Below are positions 7,770-16,614 of a stretch of 64,000 nucleotides of DNA, piece after piece. Every line of letters starts with the position of its first letter. Positions within the stretch are counted from its first letter, which is position 1. Source of the stretch: Alistipes sp. (GTDB lineage Bacteria; Bacteroidota; Bacteroidia; Bacteroidales; Rikenellaceae); assembly GCA_017451685.1 (NCBI GenBank), contig JAFTNV010000022.1, forward strand, positions 1 through 64,000, in the 5' to 3' direction. The notes under the pieces are model-generated. The model did not search any database. It was not told where the DNA came from and saw nothing but the letters and a program-made list of their open reading frames with translations. Both the position numbers and the translations under genes were made by a program.

Positions 7770-9155
7770 TTATAGCAGCCTTTTCACATACCTGAACAGC
7801 TTATAGGGCATATACCTAAACGGCATGTCTATCCACGTTGCAGAGGTGAGCACCGAGCGACGATGCGAGAAGCTATAGAGGCTATCGCGGCCGTGGTAGC
7901 GACCCATGCCCGAGTTACCTACACCACCAAAGGGCAGGTGCTCGTTGGCGATGTGCATGATGACATCGTTTATGCACGCCCCTCCCGACGAGGTGTGGCG
8001 TATAACGCGCCTTGCAACACCCTCCTCCGCAAAGACATATAGCGCCAAGGGCTTCTCTCGGCGTAGGATATAGCCGATGGCAGCGTCCACATCATCATAC
8101 TCGACGATAGGTAGCACAGGGCCAAATATCTCCTCGCCAAGCACCCGCGCATCGCTCCGAACATCATCCAGCAACGTAGGCTCGATATATCGCTCCGCGG
8201 CATCCGTGGCGCCACCGATGACAACGCTGCCCTCCTCGAGATACGACCTCACACGCTCGAAGGCCCTATCCGACACCATGCGCACATAGTGCTTGCTATG
8301 ACGGGCATCGTCGCCATGAAGCTCAACGAGAGCCTTGCGGTAGGCCTCAACAAACGCGCTCTTAACATCGCGATGCAGGAGCAGATAGTCGGGGGCGATG
8401 CATGTCTGCCCCGCGTTAAGGGTCTTACCCCACGCTATGCGCTTCGCGGCGAGGCGTATGTCTGCTGTCCTATCGACAATAACGGGGCTCTTGCCTCCGA
8501 GTTCGAGGACTACGGGCGTAAGGTTCTCCGCCGCAGCGCGCATGACAACACGGCCGAGGTCGGGCGAGCCCGTGAAGAAGATTATGTCGTAGCGCTCCTT
8601 AAGGAGTGCCGTGTTTACGCCCCTATGTCCCTGTACTACAGCAACATACCCCTCATCGAATACCACCCTGATGAGGCGTTCCAACACCTCCGCAACGTGA
8701 GGCACGTATGGCGATGGCTTCAATATGGCAGTACACCCCGCAGCGATGGCTCCGATAAGAGGGTTGAGTAATAGTTGCACTGGATAGTTCCATGGCGCGA
8801 TGATGAGCGCCACGCCTAACGGCTCGGTGATGACAGCACTGCGCGAGGGGAAGAGCTTTAAGGGAGTCTTCTTCTTCGATGGTGCTGCCCAGCGTGGTAG
8901 GTGCTTGAGAAAGTTATCAATCTCACCAAGGAGTATGCTTATCTCGGTGAGGTACGCCTCTTCGTACGACTTGTGAAGGTCGACGTATAGCGCCTCGACA
9001 AGCTCACTCTCGTGCTCCACGATGGCGCTGCGCAGACGTCTTAGAGCATCAAGACGAAACTCTACATCCAAGGTCTTATGCTCGCCAAAGAATGTGCGCT
9101 GCGCGGCCACAACATCCGGAATACGCTCTACAGGAGTCTCGTGTATCATAGGCAT
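7770..9155 (-). CDS. NAD(P)-dependent aldehyde dehydrogenase (class 3 type)
   Basis: 461 residues, the length of short class 3 aldehyde dehydrogenases. Key motifs are the oxyanion and cofactor segment APWNYP, the general base in LELGGKSP, the catalytic Cys in NAGQTCIAP, and GEEIFGPVLP. The C-terminus has a basic, aromatic tail as in membrane-associated fatty aldehyde dehydrogenases. It oxidises aldehydes to acids; the substrate cannot be told. It converges with the mutS operon, 7 bases apart, and has its own promoter. Confidence 0.92.
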   Translation of the reverse strand: MPMIHETPVERIPDVVAAQRTFFGEHKTLDVEFRLDALRRLRSAIVEHESELVEALYVDLHKSYEEAYLTEISILLGEIDNFLKHLPRWAAPSKKKTPLKLFPSRSAVITEPLGVALIIAPWNYPVQLLLNPLIGAIAAGCTAILKPSPYVPHVAEVLERLIRVVFDEGYVAVVQGHRGVNTALLKERYDIIFFTGSPDLGRVVMRAAAENLTPVVLELGGKSPVIVDRTADIRLAAKRIAWGKTLNAGQTCIAPDYLLLHRDVKSAFVEAYRKALVELHGDDARHSKHYVRMVSDRAFERVRSYLEEGSVVIGGATDAAERYIEPTLLDDVRSDARVLGEEIFGPVLPIVEYDDVDAAIGYILRREKPLALYVFAEEGVARRVIRHTSSGGACINDVIMHIANEHLPFGGVGNSGMGRYHGRDSLYSFSHRRSVLTSATWIDMPFRYMPYKLFRYVKRLL

Positions 9156-9170
9156 AATGTTTTACTACAA

Positions 9171-9201
9171 CAAAAATACAAAAAAACTTGCAAGAGTGCA
9201 A
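9171..9201 (-). promoter_or_regulatory. Bacteroidota-type promoter for the aldehyde dehydrogenase
   Basis: Minus strand: TTG, 20 bases, TATTTTTG. It lies 16 bases upstream of the start codon. Confidence 0.6.
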
Positions 9202-9240
9202 CACGTGACACCTTAATATTCTTATACATCCTTCTACATA

Positions 9241-10743
9241 CTACCTCCAATCCCACGATGGGTGTGCGGGGTCGTCGGCCGTGAGGGCTTCGGCAAGCGA
9301 GAGACCCAAGGCCTTGGCTATGCCCTCGCCATACGATGGGTCGGCACGGTGGCAGTTGCGTATGTGGCGCTGCTTGATGAACACCTCCGCATCGCCCATG
9401 GCGCGTGCCGTATTTTCGCATGTGGCTCGCTGGTCATCCTCCGACATCAGGCGCCACAGCTTACCCGGCTGTGTATAATAGTCGCTATCTAGTTCGCGCT
9501 CGTCGTAGTTATACACCTTGCCCGAGACCGACAAAGGGGGCTCCTTCAACGCGGGCTGGTCGCGCCACTCGCCATAGCTATTGGGCTCGTACGCTATCGT
9601 GCGCCCAGCGTTATCGTCTGTACGCATCTGTCCGTCGCGGTGGTAGGCATGGTAGGGGCAGCGCGGTTTATTTATCGGAATGAGGTGGTGATTTACGCCT
9701 AAGCGGTAGCGCTGTGCATCGCCATAGGAAAACAATCTGCCCTGCAACATCTTATCGGGCGAGAATCCTATGCCGTCGATAATGTTCATCGGGTTGAACG
9801 CTGCCTGCTCGGTCTCGGCGAAGAAGTTCTCGGGATTACGGTTAAGTTCCAGGATGCCAACATCATGCAGCGGGAAGTCGCCGTGATACCACACCTTCGT
9901 AAGGTCGAAGGGATTGATGTGGTACTCCTTAGCCTCCTCCTCCGTCATCAGCTGCACCTGCATAAGCCAGCGCGGGTAGTCGCCACGCTCGATAGCCTCG
10001 AACAAGTCCCTTTGGTGCGACTCTCTATCCTTAGCAATCACAGCCTCAGCCTCAGCGTCGGTCATATTCTTGATGCCCTGCAAGGTGCGCAGGTGAAACT
10101 TAACCCACGTGCGGCGGTTATCGGCATTGATAAAGCTATATGTATGACTGCCAAAGCCGTGCATGTGGCGGAACGAGAGGGGTATGCCACGTGGCGACAT
10201 CGTGATAGTCACCTGGTGCAGAGCCTCGGGCAGGAGTGTCCAGAAGTCCCAGTTGCTGTTTGCCGAGCGCATGCCCGTGCGGGGGTCGCGCTTGATGGCG
10301 TGGTTGAGGTCGGGGAACTTCAGCGGGTCGCGCAGGAAGAATACGGGCGTATTGTTACCCACCAAGTCCCAGTTGCCCGTGTCGGTATAGAACTTCATCG
10401 CAAAGCCACGAATGTCGCGCTCGGCATCGGCAGCACCACGCTCGCCCGCGACGGTCGAGAAGCGTACAAAGCACTCGGTCTTCTTGCCCACCTCGGCAAA
10501 GATTGAGGCGCGCGTATATTGGGTGATGTCGTGCGTGACAGTGAATGTACCGTAGGCACCCGAGCCCTTGGCGTGCATGCGACGCTCAGGGATGACCTCG
10601 CGGTCGAAGTGGGCCAACTTCTCGGTGAACCACGGGTCTTGAAGGGTTACGGGGCCACGCACACCCGCAGTCTGCGTATTTTGATTATCGGCAATGGGGC
10701 GGCCATTCTCCGCCGTAAGATGTTTCTTGTCGTCATGTTTCAT
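9241..10743 (-). CDS. katA: Catalase, heme-dependent monofunctional
   Basis: About 500 residues from the ATG at 10743, the usual start for small-subunit catalases ([10 protein letters not shown]). The frame runs further upstream to 10803, but those residues are not family-like. The distal His is in [12 protein letters not shown] near residue 55, the Asn in [10 protein letters not shown] near 128, and the heme-ligand Tyr in [13 protein letters not shown] near 340. It decomposes hydrogen peroxide in the cytoplasm. The upstream region at 10744-10790 holds three AATATT boxes, two of them spaced by TCC, a possible operator for a peroxide regulator. Confidence 0.96.
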   Translation of the reverse strand: MKHDDKKHLTAENGRPIADNQNTQTAGVRGPVTLQDPWFTEKLAHFDREVIPERRMHAKGSGAYGTFTVTHDITQYTRASIFAEVGKKTECFVRFSTVAGERGAADAERDIRGFAMKFYTDTGNWDLVGNNTPVFFLRDPLKFPDLNHAIKRDPRTGMRSANSNWDFWTLLPEALHQVTITMSPRGIPLSFRHMHGFGSHTYSFINADNRRTWVKFHLRTLQGIKNMTDAEAEAVIAKDRESHQRDLFEAIERGDYPRWLMQVQLMTEEEAKEYHINPFDLTKVWYHGDFPLHDVGILELNRNPENFFAETEQAAFNPMNIIDGIGFSPDKMLQGRLFSYGDAQRYRLGVNHHLIPINKPRCPYHAYHRDGQMRTDDNAGRTIAYEPNSYGEWRDQPALKEPPLSVSGKVYNYDERELDSDYYTQPGKLWRLMSEDDQRATCENTARAMGDAEVFIKQRHIRNCHRADPSYGEGIAKALGLSLAEALTADDPAHPSWDWR

Positions 10744-10820
10744 ATCGGAAATATTTAGTTGTTTCACTCGAATATTTCCAATATTGTGCCAAGATGTCGA
10801 CACCTATATATTATATATGT

Positions 10821-11555
10821 TTAGAATAGCAGCGTGGTGTGGCCATCGCGCACATCGGGGATATATATCGTGCGGTCATCGACCGTAGCAACAAGCTCCG
10901 TATCGTTCACCATGCAGCGGTACTCGCCCGAGGGGGGCAGTAGCTTATAGGGGTCAATATCCATTATCGCGCCATCGACAGCCTCGCCACGCACCATATA
11001 GCGTGCACCGAGGAGCAGCTCCGCACGGCGCATATCGCCCGCGAGGATTTGCTCGCGCACGACCGTGGAGCTTATCTTATCGCCCGAGGCGGTATGCTGT
11101 GCCACGCACTCTATATCGAAGCCACACACCTCGGCAAGAGGTCGCAGGCGCTCGTAGTTACCCTCGCTACCCTGCCCTAAGCGGTGGTTATAACCCACAA
11201 TCATGCCCACCATGCCGAGCTTCGCGACAAGGCTCTCACGCACAAAGAGCTCGTAAGGCTGCGACCTGAAGGCCTCGTCGAAGTGAGCCACGACCATGCG
11301 GTCGATGCCCGCATCGCGAAGCAGCGAGGCGCGCTCCTCGATGGTGGTGAGCAGCTGCATGCCCTCGGCCCTACCCATAGCGATGCGCGGGTGGGGGTCG
11401 AAGGTGACAACGACACTCTCGGCATCAAGCCTCGCAGCCATGGCGCGCAGGTGCTCGATAAGCACACGATGGCCACGGTGCACACCATCAAACGAGCCGA
11501 TGGTGACGACCGAGCGACGGGGCGCGATAGTATCGAAGTTGTGCTCTACCCTCAT
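10821..11555 (-). CDS. ribF: Stand-alone FAD synthetase (FMN adenylyltransferase), split from RibF
   Basis: 244 residues against about 310 for bifunctional RibF. The adenylyltransferase half is intact: GSFDGVHRGH at 20-29, TFDPHP at 51-56, VGYNHRLGQGSEGN at 119-132, and ISSTVVR at 161-167. After GEAVDG at 190-195 the protein ends in about 50 residues with DPYKLLPPSGEY, which look like a shrunken riboflavin kinase barrel. The kinase motif GFPTAN and the catalytic Glu segment are missing. The missing kinase is encoded separately at 63387. It makes FAD from FMN and ATP. It lies two bases downstream of rex. Confidence 0.88.
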   Translation of the reverse strand: MRVEHNFDTIAPRRSVVTIGSFDGVHRGHRVLIEHLRAMAARLDAESVVVTFDPHPRIAMGRAEGMQLLTTIEERASLLRDAGIDRMVVAHFDEAFRSQPYELFVRESLVAKLGMVGMIVGYNHRLGQGSEGNYERLRPLAEVCGFDIECVAQHTASGDKISSTVVREQILAGDMRRAELLLGARYMVRGEAVDGAIMDIDPYKLLPPSGEYRCMVNDTELVATVDDRTIYIPDVRDGHTTLLF

Positions 11556-11557
11556 GA

Positions 11558-12205
11558 TTAGTTATTGCTCTCCTCGGCAACCTTAACGAAGTAGGCCACC
11601 TTCTCAAGGAGGGTGGTGATGTCGTAGTTCTCGACGATGATGCCCTGCGGGAAGTTCAGCGGCGCCGAGGTAAAGTTCAGGACACCCTTAATGCCGGCAT
11701 TGATGATAGGCAGCACGAGCGTTGATGCCACGGATGTGGGCGACGACACGATGGCGATGCTTATATCCATCTCGGCAACGCGCTCCTCGAACTCGTCAAT
11801 ATGGTAGCACGGGATGTTATCAATGGTCGAGCCCACCTTACGCTCGTCTATATCGAAGGCGGCGGTGATGCGCAGCTTGAGGCCCTTGCCGTTGAAGTAC
11901 TTGGTTACGGCCTGGCCGAGGTGACCCATACCTATGATGGCCATATTCATCGGCTGCTCGCTATAGAGGATGCCGTTGATGAAGTCGATAAGCACCTTAA
12001 CGTCGTAGCCCTTCTTCGTATCGCTCGAGAAGCCTATGAGCATAAGGTCGCGGCGCACCTGCACGGCCGTGATGCCGTGCATGCCTGCAAGAACATGCGA
12101 GAATATATGCGTGATACCCTGCGCGTGGCACTTAACGAGCGTACGGCGATACTCGCTGAGGCGCTCGATGGTCTTCTCGGGTATGGGGGATGATATGTTT
12201 GCCAT
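11558..12205 (-). CDS. rex: Redox-sensing transcriptional repressor Rex
   Basis: 215 residues, standard Rex length. The N-terminal winged helix contains ERLSEYRR and ITAVQVRRDL. The Rossmann domain carries IIGMGHLGQA at about 90-99 and ends with a swapped C-terminal helix (LEKVAYFVKVAEE). Rex senses the NADH/NAD ratio and represses fermentation and respiration genes. No clear Rex operator was seen in this window. It is co-transcribed with the FAD synthetase, a plausible redox pairing. Confidence 0.95.
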   Translation of the reverse strand: MANISSPIPEKTIERLSEYRRTLVKCHAQGITHIFSHVLAGMHGITAVQVRRDLMLIGFSSDTKKGYDVKVLIDFINGILYSEQPMNMAIIGMGHLGQAVTKYFNGKGLKLRITAAFDIDERKVGSTIDNIPCYHIDEFEERVAEMDISIAIVSSPTSVASTLVLPIINAGIKGVLNFTSAPLNFPQGIIVENYDITTLLEKVAYFVKVAEESNN

Positions 12206-12226
12206 AGTTATCGTATTGTCGGGTTA

Positions 12227-14143
12227 CTACTCCACATCTACGGTGAAGTTACTCTTGTAGTGCTCACGCACCCAGTGGGTGTTGATATAGTGGCCACCCA
12301 CAAAGTCGAAGTCGTAGGTCGTAGCCAGAGGCGTGAATCTCTCGTCGAGCATCGTGGCATCTATGCCCGTGAACATCTTGCGACAGAATATCATCGCAGC
12401 ATCGTATCCGCGGTACGAGTACATCGACGGCAGCACGCCATAGGCACCTATATAGCGGCCATCGAAGAGGCGTATGCACTCGTCGCTACGCTTAGCGTGG
12501 TAGGGCACAATAAAGAGGACATTATTGCGGAAGAATGACTGGTGGTCGATGTTACCGCTCTGCGCCCACTTACGGTTACCCAGGACGACATAGTCGCCAT
12601 AGGTCATGCCGCGACCCTCGATAGAGGACTTCGTGGACGACAGCGTGGTGAGCACACGGTCTACGTTAGTCTCCTGTTCGGCAGCAATAATAAAGGTCTT
12701 AGCCGTCTTCGTGCGCATCAGGGCTGTGATGTCTACCTCCTCGCCATTCGAGCCATCGGCGTTGCGCACATAGAAGAACGACTCGCGGTCGAATACGAAG
12801 TTGATATCGCGTTTGGGCGACTGCGCTGCAAGCTCACGAAGCTCCGCCAGCTGCGCACCGCCACCACCGGCATATATCGTCACAATCTCGCGACTGCCGT
12901 CAAACAGGTCGGTAAGCTTGTCGTTTTTGAAGTCGTTCTCCGCCTGCATCTGGAACAACACGGGGCTCTGCAACGACTCTATGTCGGCTAAGGGCGACAC
13001 CACGGGGATGTCGTTCTCCTCGGCATAGCCAAGGACATAGCGCAACTCCGCCTCGTACACGGGGCCGATGATTAGCTGCGCCTCGTGGAAGCCCTCCTCG
13101 TAGGCCACGATATCGCTCAGGCGCTTGCTGTCACCCTCGGTGTCGAATACCGCGAGTTCAATATTATAGCCCTCGGTCTTCAAGTCCTCCATGGCCATAA
13201 GCACGCCACGGTAAAAGTCGACATAGTAGGGGCTCACCCTGCCCTGCTGATGGAACGGCAGCATGAGGGCCACCTTGAGCGTATGGTGACGACCAAGGGG
13301 CGGAAATGTCACATCCGCAGGGGCGACATAAACCACCGAGTCCTGCGCGCCACTCATGAAATAGTCGTAGGCACGCTGCGCTGCGAGGCTGTCGACAACG
13401 CCCTCATCATGCTCCACGCTAACTGGTTCCTCCTTAACGACAGGCTCCTCCCGCAGCTCCTCCGCGGTGTCCGTGGCGACTGCCGTCTTAACAATCATAC
13501 CCACCTTGAGGTCGTTGCTCTTACGCAGGGCGTTGAGCGCCATGAACTGCTCCTCGCTCATGCCATATCTGCGCGATAGGGAGTACACCGTCTCCCCCAC
13601 CGTCACGCGATGCTCGCCCTCGGCTACGGGTGTTGCGGCACTGCGCCTCTCGCGCTCACGCTCGATATCCTCGGTCGTGGCATAGCCACTCTCCGCACGA
13701 CGTACTGCGAGCTTCATACCGGGCGTTATGCGCTCGATGTCCACCTCGGGATTATCCTCCTCGAGGATTGCCACCGATATCTTGTACTTGCGCGCTATGG
13801 AGTATATCGTGTCGCCACTCTTCACCGTATAGGTAGTGTACTTACCACTCTTTGACCCCTTAGCGTCGGCCTTGGGCTGCTCGCCCACGCCCTCAACACG
13901 TGGTATGAATATGTAGCTCCCCGCCTTGAGACTCTCGGCCGTGAGGCCATCATTACACGCGGCAATCTGCTGCTCGGTGACGCTATAAGCCTTGCTTATG
14001 GCATAGAGCGTCTGCCCGCGCTCCACCTTATGTTTGTAGTAGGCCTTGCCATCCTTCGTCACAACAACATTGGAGGGCTCTATGGCCAGAGCCATAGCGC
14101 ACAACGCACATAGCGCCACGAGTAGTGTTAGTGCTCTTCTCAT
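12227..14143 (-). CDS. Exported LysM protein with periplasmic-binding-protein fold
   Basis: 638 residues. A Sec signal peptide covers about 1-21. Three LysM repeats follow at roughly 36-82, 103-148 and 176-219, with HKVERGQTLYAIS, YTVKSGDTIYSIA and HRVTVGETVYSLS. After an acidic linker, a type 1 periplasmic-binding domain runs from about 285 to the end. No lipobox is present. The build matches Bacteroidota LysM/ABC-substrate-like proteins related in logic to LpoA, which help peptidoglycan synthesis, but no function is proven. It leads the operon with rex and the FAD synthetase, 21 bases apart. Confidence 0.85.
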   Translation of the reverse strand: MRRALTLLVALCALCAMALAIEPSNVVVTKDGKAYYKHKVERGQTLYAISKAYSVTEQQIAACNDGLTAESLKAGSYIFIPRVEGVGEQPKADAKGSKSGKYTTYTVKSGDTIYSIARKYKISVAILEEDNPEVDIERITPGMKLAVRRAESGYATTEDIERERERRSAATPVAEGEHRVTVGETVYSLSRRYGMSEEQFMALNALRKSNDLKVGMIVKTAVATDTAEELREEPVVKEEPVSVEHDEGVVDSLAAQRAYDYFMSGAQDSVVYVAPADVTFPPLGRHHTLKVALMLPFHQQGRVSPYYVDFYRGVLMAMEDLKTEGYNIELAVFDTEGDSKRLSDIVAYEEGFHEAQLIIGPVYEAELRYVLGYAEENDIPVVSPLADIESLQSPVLFQMQAENDFKNDKLTDLFDGSREIVTIYAGGGGAQLAELRELAAQSPKRDINFVFDRESFFYVRNADGSNGEEVDITALMRTKTAKTFIIAAEQETNVDRVLTTLSSTKSSIEGRGMTYGDYVVLGNRKWAQSGNIDHQSFFRNNVLFIVPYHAKRSDECIRLFDGRYIGAYGVLPSMYSYRGYDAAMIFCRKMFTGIDATMLDERFTPLATTYDFDFVGGHYINTHWVREHYKSNFTVDVE

Positions 14144-14174
14144 CCTGAAAGCTACGTTAATAATCCACTAACGA

Positions 14175-14936
14175 CTACTTCATGCGTAGTCGTATCTCGG
14201 TAATCATCTTCTTGGTGTACTGCGGGAAGTCGCCATTCATCATCCAGCTGTAGTAGCTCGGGTCGTCACGGAATACATCCACAACACGGCGACCCTTATA
14301 CTTGCCGAAGGTGAATATCTCCTGGCCATTGTCGTCGAGCGTCAGGCGCCCCGCAAAGTCGACCATGGGTCTCCCTGCCGAGAACTCGGCAAGAGCATCC
14401 ACCGTGTCGCCAATGTCGGGATAGCGCGCAATCTGCGCCTCCAGCACCTCATACGTAGCCATGGTGTCGGCCTCGGCCGAGTGAGCATTCTCGAGATCCT
14501 TGTCGCAGTAGAACTTATACGCTGCCACGAGCGTGCGCTGCTCCTTGCGGTGGAAGATGGTCTGCACATCGACAAACTTACGCCTCTGGAAGTCGCACTC
14601 CACGCCCGCGCGCATGAACTCCTCGACCAATAGCGGCAGGTCGAAGCGGTTTGAGTTGAAGCCTCCGAAGTCGCAACCCTCAATGAATACCGCGAGCGAC
14701 TTGGCTATCTGCTTGAACGTAGGCTCATCCTTAACATCGTCGTCGGTGATGCCGTGCACGGCCGTCGCCTCCGCCGGTATCGGCATCTCGGGGTTTATGC
14801 GGCGCGTCTTCACTGTCTTCGAGCCATCCACGGCAATCTTCACCATAGATATCTCTACGATGCGATCCTTCGCAGCATCGACACCCGTGGTTTCGAGGTC
14901 GAAGAATACTATCGGACGCTTTAGTTTTAAGTTCAT
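14175..14936 (-). CDS. 3'-5' exonuclease of the DnaQ family
   Basis: 253 residues. The DEDDh exonuclease motifs are in order: FDLETTG at 12-18, HGITDDD, GFNSNRFDLPLL, and HSAEADTMAT. An extra C-terminal 70 residues with FTFGKYKGRRVVDVFRDDPSYYSWM match the tail found in many Bacteroidota DnaQ-like exonucleases. It may proofread or act in repair; it is not fused to a polymerase. The dnaN clamp gene is nearby on the same strand, but a 500-base repeat region separates them. Confidence 0.9.
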   Translation of the reverse strand: MNLKLKRPIVFFDLETTGVDAAKDRIVEISMVKIAVDGSKTVKTRRINPEMPIPAEATAVHGITDDDVKDEPTFKQIAKSLAVFIEGCDFGGFNSNRFDLPLLVEEFMRAGVECDFQRRKFVDVQTIFHRKEQRTLVAAYKFYCDKDLENAHSAEADTMATYEVLEAQIARYPDIGDTVDALAEFSAGRPMVDFAGRLTLDDNGQEIFTFGKYKGRRVVDVFRDDPSYYSWMMNGDFPQYTKKMITEIRLRMK

Positions 14937-15053
14937 AACTAATTAGTAATAAGTAATTTTAATTTTCAGTAGGGGTCTATGAGTTCCTATGTGTTAATAT
15001 GTTTTTTTTCAAGACAATGTATATTCCCATCGAGACTCAAACGCAAGACCCAA

Positions 15054-15176
15054 TTTGTTGCGAGAAGGGGTTAGCTGTGGTGCCAAGTCGAAATTGGCAC
15101 GGATGGGACATACTTGACGTATTTCCCATTCGGGACAATGAGCTTGGTACCGCAGATGACACCTTATCACGACAAA
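15054..15176 (-). repeat. Palindromic element A (class 2), tandem copy 1
   Basis: Outer arms TTTGTTGCGA and TCACGACAAA pair with one mismatch. Inner arms end in an apical ATGGGACATAC, short loop, GTATTTCCCAT. The unit repeats with a period of 131 bases. Confidence 0.85.
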
Positions 15177-15184
15177 GAACCCAA

Positions 15185-15307
15185 TTTGTTGCGAGAAGGG
15201 GTTAGCTGTGGTGCCAAGTCGAAATTGGCACGGATGGGACATACTTGACGTATTTCCCATTCGGGACAATGAGCTTGGTGCCGCAGATGACACCTTATCA
15301 CGACAAA
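15185..15307 (-). repeat. Palindromic element B (class 2), tandem copy 2
   Basis: Nearly identical to element A; one visible change is GGTACC to GGTGCC. The start of a third unit continues into element C. Confidence 0.85.
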
Positions 15308-15313
15308 GACCCC

Positions 15314-15442
15314 AATTTGTTGCGAGAATGGTGCATATACAACGCTCGGCGAAATTGCGGTCGATGAGCTGTACTTAAGCGTACTGCCCATTGACTGCAT
15401 ATTTCGTTAGCGGAAGTAGATGTGCCATTATCACAACAAATT
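15314..15442 (-). repeat. Palindromic element C (class 1), ending at the dnaN stop
   Basis: Arms AATTTGTTG and CAACAAATT are perfect and the right arm overlaps the dnaN stop codon at 15441-15443. The apex is GTACTTAAGCGTAC. The conserved internal segments CAACGCTCGGCGAAA (left) and TTTCGTTAGCGGAAGTAGATG-like (right) recur in elements I, K and L. Confidence 0.85.
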
Positions 15443-16568
15443 ATGCGTTGATCATCATCGGCATCAACAGCATCAACACCTCGCTCGAGTGCTTATCATC
15501 GTATACAGGCTTGAAGACACCTGCGCGCGTAGAGTCGGCAAGCTCGATCTGCACGGTGGGAGTATCTATGTTGGTGAGAATCTCCACGAGGAATGTCGAC
15601 TTGAAGCCGATAGTCACGGGCTGACCGTCGTAGCTGCACGATATTGTCTCGTTTGCAGATACCGAGAAGTCGATATCCTGGGCTGCGAGGCTGACCTTAT
15701 TGTTGGCGATATCCATGCGGATAAGGTTTGTCGTGGGGTTAGAACATACTGCCACGCGCTTGATGCCGTTTACGAGCTCCACGCGGTCAACGAGAACCTT
15801 GTTGGGGTTGGCCGTAGGTATCACAGCGTTATAGTTGGGGTAGTTACCCTCGATAAGGCGGCACACGAGCTTGTAGTTCTTGAGGTCGAAGGTCACATTC
15901 TTAGCATCGAACGTCACGCGGATAGGCTCCTCCTCCTTGAGAAGCACACCCTTGAGCAGGTTTGCGGGCTTCTTGGGAAGGATGAACGAGGCGTTGAAGT
16001 CCACATCGGGGCACTCGGCAACAGAGCGCACGAGCTTATGGGCATCCGTAGCCACGAACGTAACCTTACCCTCCTCGTAGTTGAAGTATACGCCATTCAT
16101 CACGGGGCGAAGCTCGTCGTCAGCCGTAGCAAAGATGGTCTTGTTGATGCCCGCGATGAGCATGTCTACATCCATCAATATCTCCTTATGCTCGGCACCG
16201 ATAGCCTGTATTGCGGGGTAGCTCACAGCGCTTGCTCCCGGGATTGAGAGCGAGCCACTTGCCCAGCGCACGCGAATCTCCCATGTGGTGTCGTTAACGT
16301 CGAACTCCAATGGCATCTCGGGGAACTCCTTGAGCGAGTCGAGCATGAGCTTTGCAGGGGCTGCGATGACACCCTCGCGCTCTACGCTATCTACGTGGAG
16401 GTGGCCTATGAGCGTGGTCTCGAGATCCGACGTCGTCACCGTGAGCTCGTTATCCTTAAGCTCGAGGAGGAAGTAGTCGAGGATGGGGAGTGTGTTCTTG
16501 TTGCTAATAACCTTGCCCGTTGTCGAAAGCAACGACAAGAGCGCTGAGCTTGATACTGTAAATTTCAT
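15441..16568 (-). CDS. dnaN: DNA polymerase III beta subunit (sliding clamp)
   Basis: 375 residues with the three-domain clamp pattern. The N-terminus MKFTVSSSALLSLLSTTGKV and the C-terminal MLLMPMMIN end, which forms the partner-binding pocket, are family-like. The dimeric ring tethers polymerase III and mismatch-repair and exchange factors to DNA. No dnaA or recF flanks it here, so it is a solitary dnaN as common in Bacteroidota. Its stop codon is part of palindromic element C. Confidence 0.97.
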   Translation of the reverse strand: MKFTVSSSALLSLLSTTGKVISNKNTLPILDYFLLELKDNELTVTTSDLETTLIGHLHVDSVEREGVIAAPAKLMLDSLKEFPEMPLEFDVNDTTWEIRVRWASGSLSIPGASAVSYPAIQAIGAEHKEILMDVDMLIAGINKTIFATADDELRPVMNGVYFNYEEGKVTFVATDAHKLVRSVAECPDVDFNASFILPKKPANLLKGVLLKEEEPIRVTFDAKNVTFDLKNYKLVCRLIEGNYPNYNAVIPTANPNKVLVDRVELVNGIKRVAVCSNPTTNLIRMDIANNKVSLAAQDIDFSVSANETISCSYDGQPVTIGFKSTFLVEILTNIDTPTVQIELADSTRAGVFKPVYDDKHSSEVLMLLMPMMINA

Positions 16569-16614
16569 AGTTTTAGACTTTTATTTTTTTTGTAATTATA
16601 TGCAGGTTGGTGTG

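Larger units (their letters stand above)
14937..15440. other. Gene-free 504-bp region made of palindromic repeats
   Basis: Between dnaN and the exonuclease no gene is seen. From about 15054 onwards it is filled with three palindromic elements described separately. Frames that open here are formed by the tandem repeat and are not genes. Confidence 0.8.

Noticed and set aside
15009..15400. Open frames of 77-94 codons on the minus strand
   Set aside because: They lie inside the tandem palindromic elements, repeat themselves with the element and have no gene-like features.
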